NCBI RefSeq assembly: GCF_019823105.1
Contig: NZ_CP081958.1
Location: 310,001 to 374,000 of the forward strand
Reading direction: 5' to 3'
Length of the DNA stretch: 64,000 nt
Origin: Halobaculum magnesiiphilum
GTDB taxonomy: Archaea; Halobacteriota; Halobacteria; Halobacteriales; Haloferacaceae
Shown: one piece after another, positions 17,894 through 26,947 of the stretch
How positions within the stretch are numbered: the stretch's first letter is position 1
How the letters are laid out: every line of letters begins with the position of its first letter
Made by a program: the position numbers and the translations under genes
Notes under the pieces: generated by a model
Told to the model about the DNA's origin: nothing
Database searches by the model: none
What the model saw: the letters and a program-made list of their open reading frames with translations, nothing else

Positions 17894-18143
17894 GTGGCGC
17901 GTGCCGCCGCGACTCCGTTCGCGGCGGACGCGCGCGAGGGATGAGCACCGCAACGCGAACGCAGTGAGCGTGAGGAGCGCAATCGGTTGGGGAGGAGGTG
18001 GCTGCGGTGTGGTGCTGTCGGGTGGGACTGAAAGGGGCCGGCGCCGTCGGCGAGCGAGACGACGCAAGCACTGCAGCGATCGCCGAAGGCGCGAGCGAAG
18101 CGCGCAGCGAGACGCAGCCGTCGACGGCGTCGGGGGCTTTCCC
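17894..18143 (+). repeat. Dispersed intergenic repeat, copy A (about 250 bp)
   Basis: This fills most of the 399-bp gap between the YcaO gene and the nucleotidase gene. It aligns end to end, in the same orientation, with 60519-60750. Shared landmarks, in order, are GTGGCGCGTGCC, an inverted pair (GCCGC / GCGGC), GGACGCGCGCGAGGGATGAG, AATCGGTTGGGGAG, a 24-nt identical core at 18015-18038 containing GTCGGGTGGGACTGAAAGGG, GACGCAAGCAC and a terminal GGGGCTTTCCC. No credible ORF lies in it. The rest of the gap (18144-18270) holds only the downstream promoter region. Confidence 0.8.
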
Positions 18144-18270
18144 TCCTTCTCGGTCGTGATGACTGCCCCAACCAGGCCGATAGCGACCGCTGTAGAAACC
18201 CCGGCAGCTCCGATAACCGATCGAACCCGGAGCGTTCTTGCCCGCCACCCCACACCGATCACCCACTCGA

Positions 18271-19821
18271 ATGCCCCGGTTCGTCCACTACTCCGACATC
18301 GAGAACGTCTACGACGACCCCGAACGGGCGGGTCGCCTCGCCGGCCTGATCACCGCCCTCGACGGCCCGGACGCCGCCGTCGTCGGGTCCGGCGACGACA
18401 CCGCCCCCGGCGTCGCGGCGACGGTCTCGAAGGGGCGCCAGGCGGTCGACTTCTTCCGCGCCGTCGGCACCGACGTGGAGACGTTCGGTAACCACGACTT
18501 CGACTTCGGCACCGACGCGACCCGCGCCATCGTCGCTGACTCCCCCCAGACGTGGGTGTCGGCGAACGTCCGCGACGAGGACGGCGAGCCGTTCGGCGCG
18601 GCCGAGGGCGTCGTCCCGTGGACGGTCGAGGTCGTCGACGGCGACCGCGTCGGGTTCCTCGGCGTCACCGACCCGAGCACGGACTCGCTGAACCCCGCGG
18701 CCGCCGACATGACGTTCACTGACCCCTACGAGGCCGCCCGGGAGGCGATCGCGGCGATGGACGGCGACGCCGACGCCGAAGCCGGAACCGGCCCCGAGGA
18801 CGAGGGCGACAGTGTCGACTACGTCGTCGCCGTCTCCCATCTCGGCGGCGGCGACGACGAACTCGCGCGCGTCGACGGCGTCGACCTCGTGCTCGGCGGC
18901 CACATCCACAGCGAGCGCGCCGAGGAGGTCGACGGCGTCCTGTGCACCCGCCCGGGCGTCAACGGCGAGACGGTGCTGGAGGTGACGCTGGACGACGACG
19001 GCGCGAGCGTGACGCGCCACAGCCCCGCCGACGCACCGGTCGACGAGCACCTCGCCGACGGACTCCGCGAGCGCATCGCGGCCGCCGGCCTCGACGAGGT
19101 CGTCGGCCACGTGGACGAGCCGATCGTCCGCACCGACGCGACGGTCCACGGCGGCGAGTGCCGCCTCGGTAACCTCGTCGCCGACGCCTACCGGTGGGCC
19201 GCCGACGCCGACGTGGGGATCCAAAACGCCGGCGGGCTCCGGCTGGGCGACGACCTCGCGGGCGACGTGACGCTCGCGGACCTGCTGTCGGTGCTGCCGT
19301 TCGAGGAGCCGATCGTCGTCGTCGAGCTCACGGGCGCGGAGCTTCGTGCTGCGTTCGCGGAGATGTCCGCCTCCGTCGTCGACTTCGGCGAGGAGGACTG
19401 GTGGCACGGCCACCTCAGCGGCGCGCGCGTCCTCTGGGACGACGACCGCGAGGAACTCGTCGACGCGCGCGTCGACGGCGAGGCGATCGACCCGGAGCGG
19501 CTCTACCGCGTCGCGACGCCGGAGTACCTCCTGCACTCGGATCACGAGTTCCCGACGATCGAGGAGCGCCACCGCGCCGGCGAGCACGGGATCCAACACG
19601 AGGTGCTCGGCGAGTACGTGCGCGAGCACGGGATCGCCCCCGAGATCGAGGGTCGGATCCGGCGCGTGTCGGGCGAGGACGCGGATGTCGAGGACGCGGC
19701 GCACGCGGGGGATGCCGCGGACGCCACGGGGACCGGGGCCGACGCCGCATCCGCCGACACCCCGAGCGAGTCGGGCGATCCGGGCGACGCGTCGGCGTCC
19801 GGCCGCGTCGACGACGAGTGA
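18271..19821 (+). CDS. 5'-nucleotidase/UshA-like metallophosphoesterase, cytoplasmic
   Basis: The protein has 516 residues, starting at ATG 18271. The N-terminal metallophosphatase domain shows VHYSDIEN at the start, VVGSGDD, GNHDFDFG and GGHIHS. The C-terminal 5'-nucleotidase domain (about 290-470) includes NLVADAYRW, QNAGGLR and LPFEEPIVVVEL. In most family members the first motif reads D-x-H; here it is D-x-E (SDIEN), so one metal ligand differs. No signal peptide is present, although the family is usually exported. The last 45 residues are an Asp/Ala-rich tail. It probably dephosphorylates nucleotides or related phosphoesters; the physiological substrate is not evident. Confidence 0.85.
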   Translation: MPRFVHYSDIENVYDDPERAGRLAGLITALDGPDAAVVGSGDDTAPGVAATVSKGRQAVDFFRAVGTDVETFGNHDFDFGTDATRAIVADSPQTWVSANVRDEDGEPFGAAEGVVPWTVEVVDGDRVGFLGVTDPSTDSLNPAAADMTFTDPYEAAREAIAAMDGDADAEAGTGPEDEGDSVDYVVAVSHLGGGDDELARVDGVDLVLGGHIHSERAEEVDGVLCTRPGVNGETVLEVTLDDDGASVTRHSPADAPVDEHLADGLRERIAAAGLDEVVGHVDEPIVRTDATVHGGECRLGNLVADAYRWAADADVGIQNAGGLRLGDDLAGDVTLADLLSVLPFEEPIVVVELTGAELRAAFAEMSASVVDFGEEDWWHGHLSGARVLWDDDREELVDARVDGEAIDPERLYRVATPEYLLHSDHEFPTIEERHRAGEHGIQHEVLGEYVREHGIAPEIEGRIRRVSGEDADVEDAAHAGDAADATGTGADAASADTPSESGDPGDASASGRVDDE

Positions 19822-19917
19822 CGGTCGAGGTCCGTCGCCGGCGGCGGACCGGGACGCTCCCCTGTCAGCGGTGAACCAAGAGGAAGTGTTTACACGCGTC
19901 GGCGCGTCCGACCGACA

Positions 19918-20370
19918 ATGACGTTGGTCGTCGTACCGGTTCGATACCCGCTCTCGAAACACTCCAAGGCGACGCTGTCCGAGGCGATCCGGATCGCCGA
20001 GGAGCGCGACGCCGAGTTGACTATCCTCCACGTGGACCTGTATCAGGAGGGCCGGGAAGTGACCCGGACGCAGCTCAAACGCGCGGTCGAGCGCGAGTTC
20101 GGCCGGCTCCCCACCGTTCGCTATGTCATCCGCCGGGGGTTCCTCGTGGAGGAGACCATCCTCGACGAGGTCGCCGCCGAGGAGGCCGACGTGGTCGTCA
20201 TCGGCGCCAAGCAGGCGAGCCGCTGGCGGCGGACCATCCGGAAGCTGTTCTCCGATCCCGACATCGAGACGTTCCTGAAGGGGAAGCTCGACGCGACGGT
20301 GATCACGGTCCGCGCGAACGGGGAGTCGACGGAGCTCGCGCCCGCGAACAGTGGCCGCGGCGACCCGTGA
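19918..20370 (+). CDS. Universal stress protein (UspA family)
   Basis: The protein has 150 residues of a single Usp domain: VVVPVRYPLSKHSKATLSEA, an ILHVDLY strand, and VVVIGAKQASRWRR in place of the usual ATP-binding GxxGxxG loop, then a C-terminal TVITVRA. The degenerate nucleotide loop suggests it may not bind ATP. A GTTTACA element about 35 nt upstream could be its TATA box. The stop overlaps the GTG start of birA by 4 nt, so the two are likely co-transcribed. Function is otherwise unknown. Confidence 0.82.
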   Translation: MTLVVVPVRYPLSKHSKATLSEAIRIAEERDAELTILHVDLYQEGREVTRTQLKRAVEREFGRLPTVRYVIRRGFLVEETILDEVAAEEADVVVIGAKQASRWRRTIRKLFSDPDIETFLKGKLDATVITVRANGESTELAPANSGRGDP

Positions 20371-21392
20371 CGGGCGACGACGACCGGAACGGCGGCGCCG
20401 GGGACACCGACACCGGCGTTCCCGCGACCCGCCGAGCCCTCCTGGATGCGCTCGGGGACGGACCGGTGACCGGGCCGGCGCTGGCCGACCGCCTCGGCGT
20501 GTCGCGCGCGGCAGTCTGGAACCACGTCGAGGCGCTGCGCGAGGCCGGCGTCGCCGTCGAGAGCGCCGCCGACGGCTACGTCGTGACCGACGTGTCCGGG
20601 TACTCCGGCGAGGCGATCGCCTACGGCCTCGACGCGCCGTTCGACGTGGAGTACCACGACGCCGTCGGTTCGACGAACGACCGCGCCCGCGAACTCGCGG
20701 CCGCGGGCGCGGACGATGTCGCGGTCGTTGCCGACGAGCAGACCGCCTCGCGCGGCCGGCTCGACCGCGAGTGGGTGTCGCCGCCGGGCGGCGTCTGGCT
20801 GTCGGTCGTGTGCCGCCCCGAGGTCCCCCCCGCCCACGCCCCGGCGTACACGCTCGCGATGGCCGTCGCGGTGACGCGCGCCTGTCGCGAGACGGGTGTC
20901 GACGCGCGGATCAAGTGGCCCAACGACGTGCTCGTCGGCGACGACGGGGGGACCGGGGCGGAGTCGACCGAGCGCGGCGGCCGGAAGCTGTGCGGCATCC
21001 TCACCGAGATGGAGGGGGAGGCCGACCGCGTCTCCTGGCTCGTCGTCGGCGTCGGCCTCAACGCGAACGTCGACCCCGCGGACCTGCCGGCGTCCGCCGA
21101 CGCGACGAGTCTCCTGGCCGAGCGCGGCGGGCCGGTCGACCGGCGCGTGCTCGTCCAGCGGATCCTGGAGGGGTTCGACGACCTCCGCGGCGACCTCCGC
21201 GGGGCCGTGTCGGCCTGGGAGGAGTATGCCGACACCGTGGGCCGACGCGTCCGCGTCGAGACCCCCGGCGGCGTCGTGGAGGGCGAGGCCGTCGGGATCG
21301 AGTTCCCCGGCGCGCTCGTCGTCGAGACCGACGAGGGGACCGTCCGGGTGACCGCGGGCGACTGCGAGCACCTGCGGCCGGCCGACCGCTGA
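20367..21392 (+). CDS. birA: Biotin-protein ligase / biotin operon repressor
   Basis: The protein has 341 residues, GTG start overlapping the upstream uspA stop (GTGA). The N-terminal winged helix (about 18-70; ALADRLGVSRAAVWNHVEAL) and the ligase domain are both present. In the ligase, the biotinyl-AMP loop reads TASRGRLDREW, followed by KWPNDVLV and GVGLNANV; a C-terminal SH3-like domain ends the protein. It activates biotin with ATP and attaches it to carboxylase carrier domains; the DNA-binding module implies repressor function too. An Asp/Gly-rich insert (DDGGTGAESTERGG) interrupts the region after KWPNDVLV. Confidence 0.93.
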   Translation: MTGDDDRNGGAGDTDTGVPATRRALLDALGDGPVTGPALADRLGVSRAAVWNHVEALREAGVAVESAADGYVVTDVSGYSGEAIAYGLDAPFDVEYHDAVGSTNDRARELAAAGADDVAVVADEQTASRGRLDREWVSPPGGVWLSVVCRPEVPPAHAPAYTLAMAVAVTRACRETGVDARIKWPNDVLVGDDGGTGAESTERGGRKLCGILTEMEGEADRVSWLVVGVGLNANVDPADLPASADATSLLAERGGPVDRRVLVQRILEGFDDLRGDLRGAVSAWEEYADTVGRRVRVETPGGVVEGEAVGIEFPGALVVETDEGTVRVTAGDCEHLRPADR

Positions 21393-21479
21393 TCGGCGCG
21401 TTCGCTACGTCGCGTCGTCGCCTCCGCGGACCCCGAACCGTCGCCTCGGGACGCTCGACCCGTTCTCTCGCAAACCTCG

Positions 21480-21926
21480 TTACGTCGCGTCCGCGACCCG
21501 AACCGTGAGTACCGGCACGCTCGAGGACCGGACGACCTTCTCGGCGACGCTGCCCAGCAGCAGTCGGTCGATGCCGCCGCGGCCGTGCGTCCCCATCACG
21601 ATCAGGTCGCAGCCGTTGTCCTCGGCGTAGCGGACGATCTCCCGGCTCGGCGAGCCGTCGATCACCGCCGTCTCGACCGGGACCTCGTAGTCGTCGCCGA
21701 GCGCCTCGACCAGCGACACCGCGTCCTCGGCGTCGCCCCGGAGCATCTCGTCGATCCCCTCCCAGCTCGACTCCATCGGCATCCCGGCGTACGACGCCGA
21801 GTTGACGACGTACAGCGCGTGGACGGTCGCCCCGTGCTGGACCGCCAGGTCGACGGCGTGGCGGACCGCGCGCTCGACGCCGTCGGAGCCGTCGGTCGGA
21901 ACGAGGATCCGGTCGTACATCCCCAT
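21480..21926 (-). CDS. Universal stress protein (UspA family), ATP-binding type
   Basis: The protein has 148 residues, started at ATG 21926 because the preceding in-frame residues are low-complexity and Arg-rich. It is a canonical Usp fold with YDRILVPTDGSDGVERAV at the start and the ATP loop GTHGRGGIDRLLLGSVAEKV complete near the C-terminus (G-x2-G-x9-G(S/T)). This contrasts with the degenerate Usp at 19918. It lies tail-to-tail with birA, with an 87-nt gap, so the two Usp genes are not one operon. Confidence 0.92.
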   Translation of the reverse strand: MGMYDRILVPTDGSDGVERAVRHAVDLAVQHGATVHALYVVNSASYAGMPMESSWEGIDEMLRGDAEDAVSLVEALGDDYEVPVETAVIDGSPSREIVRYAEDNGCDLIVMGTHGRGGIDRLLLGSVAEKVVRSSSVPVLTVRVADAT

Positions 21927-22124
21927 GTGACTGTCTGTCGTACCCAGACGGCGGGGTCGCATTAAGGCTTCGCACGACGGCACCGGCGTCTCGCGATTCC
22001 GTGTTTCGATTCGTAACGTACGGGTACCGCGGTTCCGACGACCGAGCCGACGGCTCGCGGAGAACTGCGTCACACGCGAAAATCGCGGTCGGCTCGGCTC
22101 GGTGCCGGGGTCGAGCGCCGTCGA

Positions 22125-22391
22125 TTACAGGCGGCCGACTTCCTCGACGCTCACGCTCTCGACGCCCTCGACGTCGGAGAACGACTCCTCGACGGCCTCG
22201 GTGCCGCCGGCGTCGTCGGGGACGACGACCATCGGCAGAAGGGCGACGAGGCCGAACGCGACGTCGTCGCGCTCGACGTTGCGGATCTCCGCGCCCTGTG
22301 GGAGCGACTCCTCCAGCTTCTGCTGGAGCTCGTCGAGGTCAATGTCGGGGCTCTGCGGCATGACCTTCATCTTCGCGGCGACCTTCCCCAT
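22125..22391 (-). CDS. Translation elongation factor EF-1 beta
   Basis: The protein has 88 residues, the normal archaeal aEF-1 beta length. It opens [20 protein letters not shown] and continues with the conserved [20 protein letters not shown] and a terminal [12 protein letters not shown], the ferredoxin-like fold that exchanges GDP on EF-1 alpha. It begins 2 nt after the stop of the zinc-finger gene, so the pair is one transcription unit with the zinc-finger gene first. Confidence 0.95.
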   Translation of the reverse strand: MGKVAAKMKVMPQSPDIDLDELQQKLEESLPQGAEIRNVERDDVAFGLVALLPMVVVPDDAGGTEAVEESFSDVEGVESVSVEEVGRL

Positions 22392-22393
22392 CG

Positions 22394-22579
22394 TTACGGC
22401 CCCCGGAACCCGCAGTCGGGACACTCGAAGAGGTTGCTCTGCTTGCGGCACTTCGCGCAGCGACTGATCTGCGTGCCACAGTCGGGGCACTTGAACGTCG
22501 CCGCGGCCGTCCCCGCGACGTTGATGCCACAGGAGACGCAGCGTCGCTCGGAACGCTGCTCGGACTCTGACTGGCTCAT
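22394..22579 (-). CDS. HVO_2753-type small zinc-finger protein
   Basis: The protein has 61 residues with four CxxC motifs (C14/C17, C31/C34, C41/C44, C53/C56), enough for two zinc sites; the wording [24 protein letters not shown] and FECPDCGF is highly characteristic. I recognise the family from Haloferax volcanii HVO_2753, a structurally studied small zinc protein linked to swarming and biofilm formation. It is immediately upstream of EF-1 beta (2 nt apart), suggesting a link to translation or RNA binding. That link is inferred from context. Confidence 0.9.
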   Translation of the reverse strand: MSQSESEQRSERRCVSCGINVAGTAAATFKCPDCGTQISRCAKCRKQSNLFECPDCGFRGP

Positions 22580-22720
22580 ACGGCTAGAGACCGGCGCGCG
22601 GCTTTTAACGGTTGTCTTTCAGACGGCGCGAACGGTACATCCAGCCCCCATCATGTGGGTCGCTGTCGTGCGAATTGTTGTCGTGCGAAACCTGATTGTG
22701 ACTGGTGTCGTGCCGACTGC

Positions 22721-23977
22721 TCACGCGATCACGAGCGGCCCGAGCAACACGCCCATCAGGTGGACCCGTCGGCAGCCGAGCCGGACGGGGACGAAGCCGA
22801 CCGCGGCCGCGGCGACGAGCACGGCCACCCCGAGCGGGCCGGCGAACGCGAGCGACAGCAGCGCCAGCCCGACGATCACTCCCGCGACCAGCGGGGCGTG
22901 CGGGAGTCCGCCGACGACGCGGAGCGCGGCGTCGCCGACCAGCACGACCGCGACGGTTCCGACCGCCCCCGCGACCACCACCGCCGAGAGCAGCGCCGGG
23001 AGCGCGGCCGGGACGCCCGCCCCGTCGAGGGCGACGAACACGCCCGAGCGCGTCGCGTCGAACGACCAGTACGCGAACAGCGCGAACACCGCGGTCGCCG
23101 TGTTCGCCCCGCTGGTCGCGACGACGTACTCCCGCGCCGGGTCGCGGCCGGCGGTGGCCGGCAGCGCCAGCACGGCCGCCACGCCCGCGGAGACGCCGGG
23201 GAGGTACCCGACCGCGGCGCCGCCGCCGGTGCCGGCGGCGGCCGCACCCGTCAGCTCGCGACCGGACAGCCCCAGGCGGGCGTCGGCCTGCGACGGGACG
23301 CCGGCGCCGCCGAGCGCGTCGACCAGCACCGGCACGCCGAACAGCCCGGCGAACAGCGGGGCGAGGACCCCGCCGGCGGCGACGAGCGGGTCCGTCGGCG
23401 CATCGAGCGTGACCAGTCCAAGCGCCGTCGCGAGCGCGAACGAGAGCGCGCCGGCGAGCCGACAGCGGTTGCTCGACTCGGTGAGCACGAGCAGTAGCGC
23501 CACCCCTGCGAGCACGACCGGCAGCCACGCGCGTAGATACGGATACGCGACGCGCATCCCCGCGGTGACGACGGCCGCGGCGGGGAGCGCCAGTGCGAGC
23601 GCCACCCCGGACCCGACCGCCGAGAGACGCATCGCCTCGCGCCCGCGCCCCTCCGCGACCAACCGATGGCCGGGGAGCGCCGCGGCCGCCATCGCGGCGT
23701 CGGGGAGGCCCAACGCCAGCGACGGCACGATGTCGAGGAACGTGTGGACGACGCCGGCGGCCACCATCGCACAGCCGAGCGGGACCGGCGGGGCGTCCAG
23801 CGCCGGCGCGGCGGCCGCCAGGAGGAACGCGAAGTTGTTCGCGTGCAGCCCGGGGACCAGTCCGCTGCAGCAGCCGAGCGCACAGCCCGCGAGCGTGTAC
23901 GCGAGCAGAACGGTGCCGGCGGGTGGGGCGACGGCGAGAACTCCGGCGGGCGGGACGACGGCGGGAAGCGGGAACAC
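22721..23977 (-). CDS. TctA/DUF112-like tricarboxylate transporter permease
   Basis: The protein has 418 residues, very hydrophobic, with about ten or more membrane segments. The hallmark loop GLVPGLHANNFAFLL (about 39-53) matches the glycine-proline motif of TctA/DUF112 permeases, and an internal repeat of the motif region (GYLPGVSAGVAAVLALPA) lies in the second half. No TctB or TctC partner is adjacent, as is usual for the archaeal single-gene members. The GTG start at 23977 is about 30 nt after a TTGAAACC element. It probably transports a carboxylate or small solute; the substrate is unknown. Confidence 0.78.
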   Translation of the reverse strand: MFPLPAVVPPAGVLAVAPPAGTVLLAYTLAGCALGCCSGLVPGLHANNFAFLLAAAAPALDAPPVPLGCAMVAAGVVHTFLDIVPSLALGLPDAAMAAAALPGHRLVAEGRGREAMRLSAVGSGVALALALPAAAVVTAGMRVAYPYLRAWLPVVLAGVALLLVLTESSNRCRLAGALSFALATALGLVTLDAPTDPLVAAGGVLAPLFAGLFGVPVLVDALGGAGVPSQADARLGLSGRELTGAAAAGTGGGAAVGYLPGVSAGVAAVLALPATAGRDPAREYVVATSGANTATAVFALFAYWSFDATRSGVFVALDGAGVPAALPALLSAVVVAGAVGTVAVVLVGDAALRVVGGLPHAPLVAGVIVGLALLSLAFAGPLGVAVLVAAAAVGFVPVRLGCRRVHLMGVLLGPLVIA

Positions 23978-24155
23978 CGGGACGGAGTGGATCCGTCATC
24001 CGGTTTCAACGCTCGGGTCCCGAGCGACGCTCGAAGCTCGACGGGCGAGCCGCCGCGGCCGTCGCTCATATCGGCGGCGCTGTCCCTCGGGAGTAGGCCT
24101 CGAAAGAAGTGCGATCTGCGGTCGAGTCGGTCGAGACGAGTGAGCGTCGCCGGCG

Positions 24156-24506
24156 TCAGCCGAAGAGCTCGCCCAGGCCCTCGCCCGAGCCCTCGTCGTC
24201 GTCCTCGTCGTCGTCGTCAGCGGCGGCCTCGTCGGCGGCCTCCTCCTCGGCCTCGTCGTCGCCGTCGTCGGCCTCCGCCTCGTCGGCGGAGCCGCCGGCG
24301 GCGCCGGCCGAGGCGCCCGCGGCGGGCGCGGCGGCGGCCGTCTCGATGGCCTCCTCGATGTCGACGTCCTCCAGCGCGGCCACGAGGGCCTTCACGCGGG
24401 ATTCCTCGACGTCGACGCCGGCGGCTTCCAGCACCGCCGTGACGTTGTCCTCGTTGATCTCCTCGCCCGTCTCGCTCAGGATGAGTGCAGCGTAAACGTA
24501 TTCCAT
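24156..24506 (-). CDS. rpl12: Ribosomal protein P1 (archaeal L12)
   Basis: The protein has 116 residues: N-terminal dimerisation domain [20 protein letters not shown], an Ala/Gly hinge (about 58-75), a very acidic stretch and the conserved C-terminal stalk tail ending GLGELFG that binds elongation factors. It is the last gene of L1-L10-L12, 18 nt after L10. L10 ends with a similar acidic tail (GLGAMFG), as expected for archaeal stalk proteins. Confidence 0.97.
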   Translation of the reverse strand: MEYVYAALILSETGEEINEDNVTAVLEAAGVDVEESRVKALVAALEDVDIEEAIETAAAAPAAGASAGAAGGSADEAEADDGDDEAEEEAADEAAADDDDEDDDEGSGEGLGELFG

Positions 24507-24524
24507 GGTCCTGTGTAGTGTGTC

Positions 24525-25568
24525 TTATCCGAACATCGCGCCGAGGCCCTCCGCTCCGTCGCCGTCGTCGTCATCGTCGTCGGCGTCGTCGGGCTCGGCT
24601 TCCGTGTCCTCGTCGTCGCTCGATTCGTCAGTCTCCTCCTCGGCCTCGGCGGCCGGCTCGGGCGCGGGCGCCTCGACGCCGCGGAGCTCCTCGGGGAGCG
24701 CCTCGTCGTCGTCGATGGCGGCCGCGAGCGAGCGCAGCTGCGCGTCGGCGCGGCTCACGAGGTCGGGCATGAGTTCCTCGTCCTCGATGGCCGCGAACAG
24801 GCCGACGGACTTCGCCTCGCCGGCGGCCTTGCCGAGCAGGGTGCCCGCGGTGCGGGCGGTCGGGTAGGCGGCGTTGACCGAGAGGTTCCGCGCCGCCGCC
24901 GCGGCGGACTGGACGTCCGCGCGGTACTCGTCCACGTCGATGGCGAGCTCGTCCGGCTCGAACAGCACGCCGTCGGCGAAGACGGCGCGCAGGTCCAGCC
25001 CGACTTCCTTCGGCTCGATGCCGAGCTCGCCGAGCACGTTGGCGAGTTCGTCCGACACCGCCTCGCCGGCGTCGAGCACGTGCGAGTCGGACATGACCTT
25101 GATCGACCCGCCGTCGATCCGGGCGTCCGCGCCCACCTGCTGCAGCTCGCCGACGAACGGACCGGGGTCGACCCCCGTGTCACCCTCGGGGATGACGACG
25201 TCGTTCGGGGCGACCTCGCCCGCGCCGATGGGCGCGGACGTCTTCGACGCCTCGAGCTGCTTGTACAGCCCGAAGGGGTTGTCGTCCGTCCCGATGAGGC
25301 CGACGTGACCGGAGACGAACTGTCCCAGGTCCTCGACGCCCTCGTCCACCTCGTCGAGCGCGCGCTCGATGAGGGTGTTGCGGGACATCCGCAGCTCGGC
25401 CCGCCCGTGCAGGTCGCGGCGCATGTCCTGGAGCTGCCGGCTCGGGATGCCCGTGAGGTCGACGACGCCGACGGCGTCGTACGAGTCGACGAAGTCGGTC
25501 AGCTCGGCGACCTCCTGGCGCTTCCACTCCGGAATGGTCTCGGTCTTGCGCTCCTCTGCGGCGCTCAT
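24525..25568 (-). CDS. rpl10: Ribosomal protein L10 (P0, stalk base)
   Basis: The protein has 347 residues. The N-terminal rRNA-binding domain (about 10-110; [20 protein letters not shown]) and the archaeal insertion are present. Helical spine segments for binding L12 dimers follow, then a long acidic linker and a terminal GLGAMFG matching the L12 tail. Its ATG overlaps the L1 stop by 4 nt (ATGA), showing translational coupling. Confidence 0.97.
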   Translation of the reverse strand: MSAAEERKTETIPEWKRQEVAELTDFVDSYDAVGVVDLTGIPSRQLQDMRRDLHGRAELRMSRNTLIERALDEVDEGVEDLGQFVSGHVGLIGTDDNPFGLYKQLEASKTSAPIGAGEVAPNDVVIPEGDTGVDPGPFVGELQQVGADARIDGGSIKVMSDSHVLDAGEAVSDELANVLGELGIEPKEVGLDLRAVFADGVLFEPDELAIDVDEYRADVQSAAAAARNLSVNAAYPTARTAGTLLGKAAGEAKSVGLFAAIEDEELMPDLVSRADAQLRSLAAAIDDDEALPEELRGVEAPAPEPAAEAEEETDESSDDEDTEAEPDDADDDDDDGDGAEGLGAMFG

Positions 25569-26203
25569 ACGGGCACCTCCACGGACGGCCCCATCGTCGT
25601 CTTGACGTAGATGCCGTCGATGTTGAGCGGCCCCTTCTCGAGGTCCGCCTCCAGCCGGCGGACGATCACGTCGATGTTGTCGGCGATCTCGTCGGCCGTC
25701 ATGTCCTCGGCGCCGACGCGCGTGTGGAACGTGCGGCGGTCGCGCGAGCGGATCTGGACGGTGTTTTTCATGCGGTTGACGGTTTCGACGACGTCGTCGT
25801 CGGGCTGGAGCGGCGTCGGCATCTTGCCGCGCGGCCCCAGAATGCGCCCGAGGTTGGACGCCACGTCCTGCATCATGTCGGCCTCGGCGATGAAGAAGTC
25901 GGTCTCATCGGCGAGATCCTTGGCGTCGTTCTCTTCGGATGCGAGCTCCGAGAGGTCGTCGCCCGACAGGACTCTGTCGGCTACGTCTTCCGCGCGCAGG
26001 GCGGTCTCGCCCTCCGCAATGACGACGATCTGTGTCTCCTGGCCGGTGCCGGCCGGAAGCACGACTTCGTCGTCAACTCGATTCGACGGGTCGTTGAGGT
26101 CCAAGTCCCGGAGATTGATCGCCAAATCCACGGTCTCGCGGAAGTTGCGAGGGGGGGCGTCCTCCAGTGCTTGGGATACTGCGTCCTCGATTGAATCTGC
26201 CAT
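25565..26203 (-). CDS. rpl1: Ribosomal protein L1
   Basis: The protein has 212 residues, full length for archaeal L1, including [20 protein letters not shown], the [11 protein letters not shown] signature and a C-terminal [14 protein letters not shown]. It binds 23S rRNA at the L1 stalk. In archaea it also represses its own mRNA by binding a mimic of the rRNA site in the leader or early coding region. It heads the L1-L10-L12 transcript and is preceded by a structured leader (see 26204-26273). Confidence 0.97.
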   Translation of the reverse strand: MADSIEDAVSQALEDAPPRNFRETVDLAINLRDLDLNDPSNRVDDEVVLPAGTGQETQIVVIAEGETALRAEDVADRVLSGDDLSELASEENDAKDLADETDFFIAEADMMQDVASNLGRILGPRGKMPTPLQPDDDVVETVNRMKNTVQIRSRDRRTFHTRVGAEDMTADEIADNIDVIVRRLEADLEKGPLNIDGIYVKTTMGPSVEVPV

Positions 26204-26273
26204 TTTTCACCTCCGTAGTACGCAGGAATGCTCCTACGGGTCAGTGAAACAGGCGTACGCCTGTCTCACCGTC
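26204..26273 (-). promoter_or_regulatory. Structured leader of the L1-L10-L12 transcript, possible L1 autoregulatory site
   Basis: On the coding strand a TATA-like CTTAAG (26292-26297) predicts initiation near 26270, giving a leader of about 70 nt, long for a haloarchaeon. It holds an 11-bp hairpin (26244-26269) centred on ACAGGCGTACGCCTGT with one G-T pair. A second element near the start codon has CCGTAG and CTACGG arms enclosing GGAGCATTCC, directly followed by GGAGGTGAAAA and the ATG, so a Shine-Dalgarno GGAGGTG is present. A comparable leader with an L1-site mimic is known for the Halobacterium L1-L10-L12 mRNA. Confidence 0.6.
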
Positions 26274-26458
26274 GAATCCGCCCACGCGACACTTAAGACC
26301 GTCGAAGGGCCGAGGGGCGCGAGAGCCGTTCACACGGCCCGCCACGGCTGCGGTCGTCGCCCGTGATCGCCGACGAGTCGCCGACGCCGTCGCTGACGGG
26401 AGGCGGTCGCGAACCGACCGCCGAATCCGGCGGCCGGGGGCGAGAAGTGGAACCGGAG

Positions 26459-26947
26459 TTACGCCGTCGCTTCCTCGGCGAGGACGTCGTCGTACTCGCC
26501 GGCGTCGACGCGGTCGTCGAACGTGCGGGCGTCCTCGCCGTCGATGGTGACGCCGAGCGACGCGCACGTGCCGCCGACCTCCTTGGCGGCGGCCTTCACG
26601 TCGTACGCGAGCAGGTCGGACAGCTTCTGCTCGGCCACCTTCCGAACCTGTTCGACGGTCATGTCGGCGACGAAGTCCTTCTGGGGCTCGCCCGAGCCCG
26701 TCTCGAAGCCGACCTCGTCCTTGATCAGTTCGGCCGTCGGCGGGACGCCGACCTCGATGCTGAAGGAGCCGTCGTCGTCGTATTCGACGGTGACGGGCAC
26801 TTCCATGCCGTCGAACGCGGCGGTCTGGTCGTTGATCTCCGAGACGACCGCCTGCACGTCCACCGGCGTCGGACCGAGCTCGGGACCGAGCGGCGGGCCG
26901 GGATTGGCCTGGCCGCCGGGAACGAGCACTTCGATGGTTCCAGCCAT
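26459..26947 (-). CDS. rpl11: Ribosomal protein L11
   Basis: The protein has 162 residues, starting at ATG 26947: VLVPGGQANPGPPLGPELGP is the L11 N-terminal signature for the GTPase-centre stalk. The Pro-rich motif, KDFVADMTVEQVRKVAEQK and the C-terminal GTCASLGVTIDGEDAR are also intact. It is separated from L1 by 255 bp with its own promoter region, so it is the upstream, probably separately transcribed, member of the stalk cluster. The longer frame upstream of 26947 is antisense to the aldo/keto reductase. Confidence 0.97.
   Translation of the reverse strand: MAGTIEVLVPGGQANPGPPLGPELGPTPVDVQAVVSEINDQTAAFDGMEVPVTVEYDDDGSFSIEVGVPPTAELIKDEVGFETGSGEPQKDFVADMTVEQVRKVAEQKLSDLLAYDVKAAAKEVGGTCASLGVTIDGEDARTFDDRVDAGEYDDVLAEEATA

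Noticed and set aside
22605..23999. A 464-codon frame overlapping the TctA-like gene on the same strand
   Set aside because: The alternative frame is Arg-rich and without motifs, while the TctA frame has GLVPGLHANN and regular hydrophobic spans.
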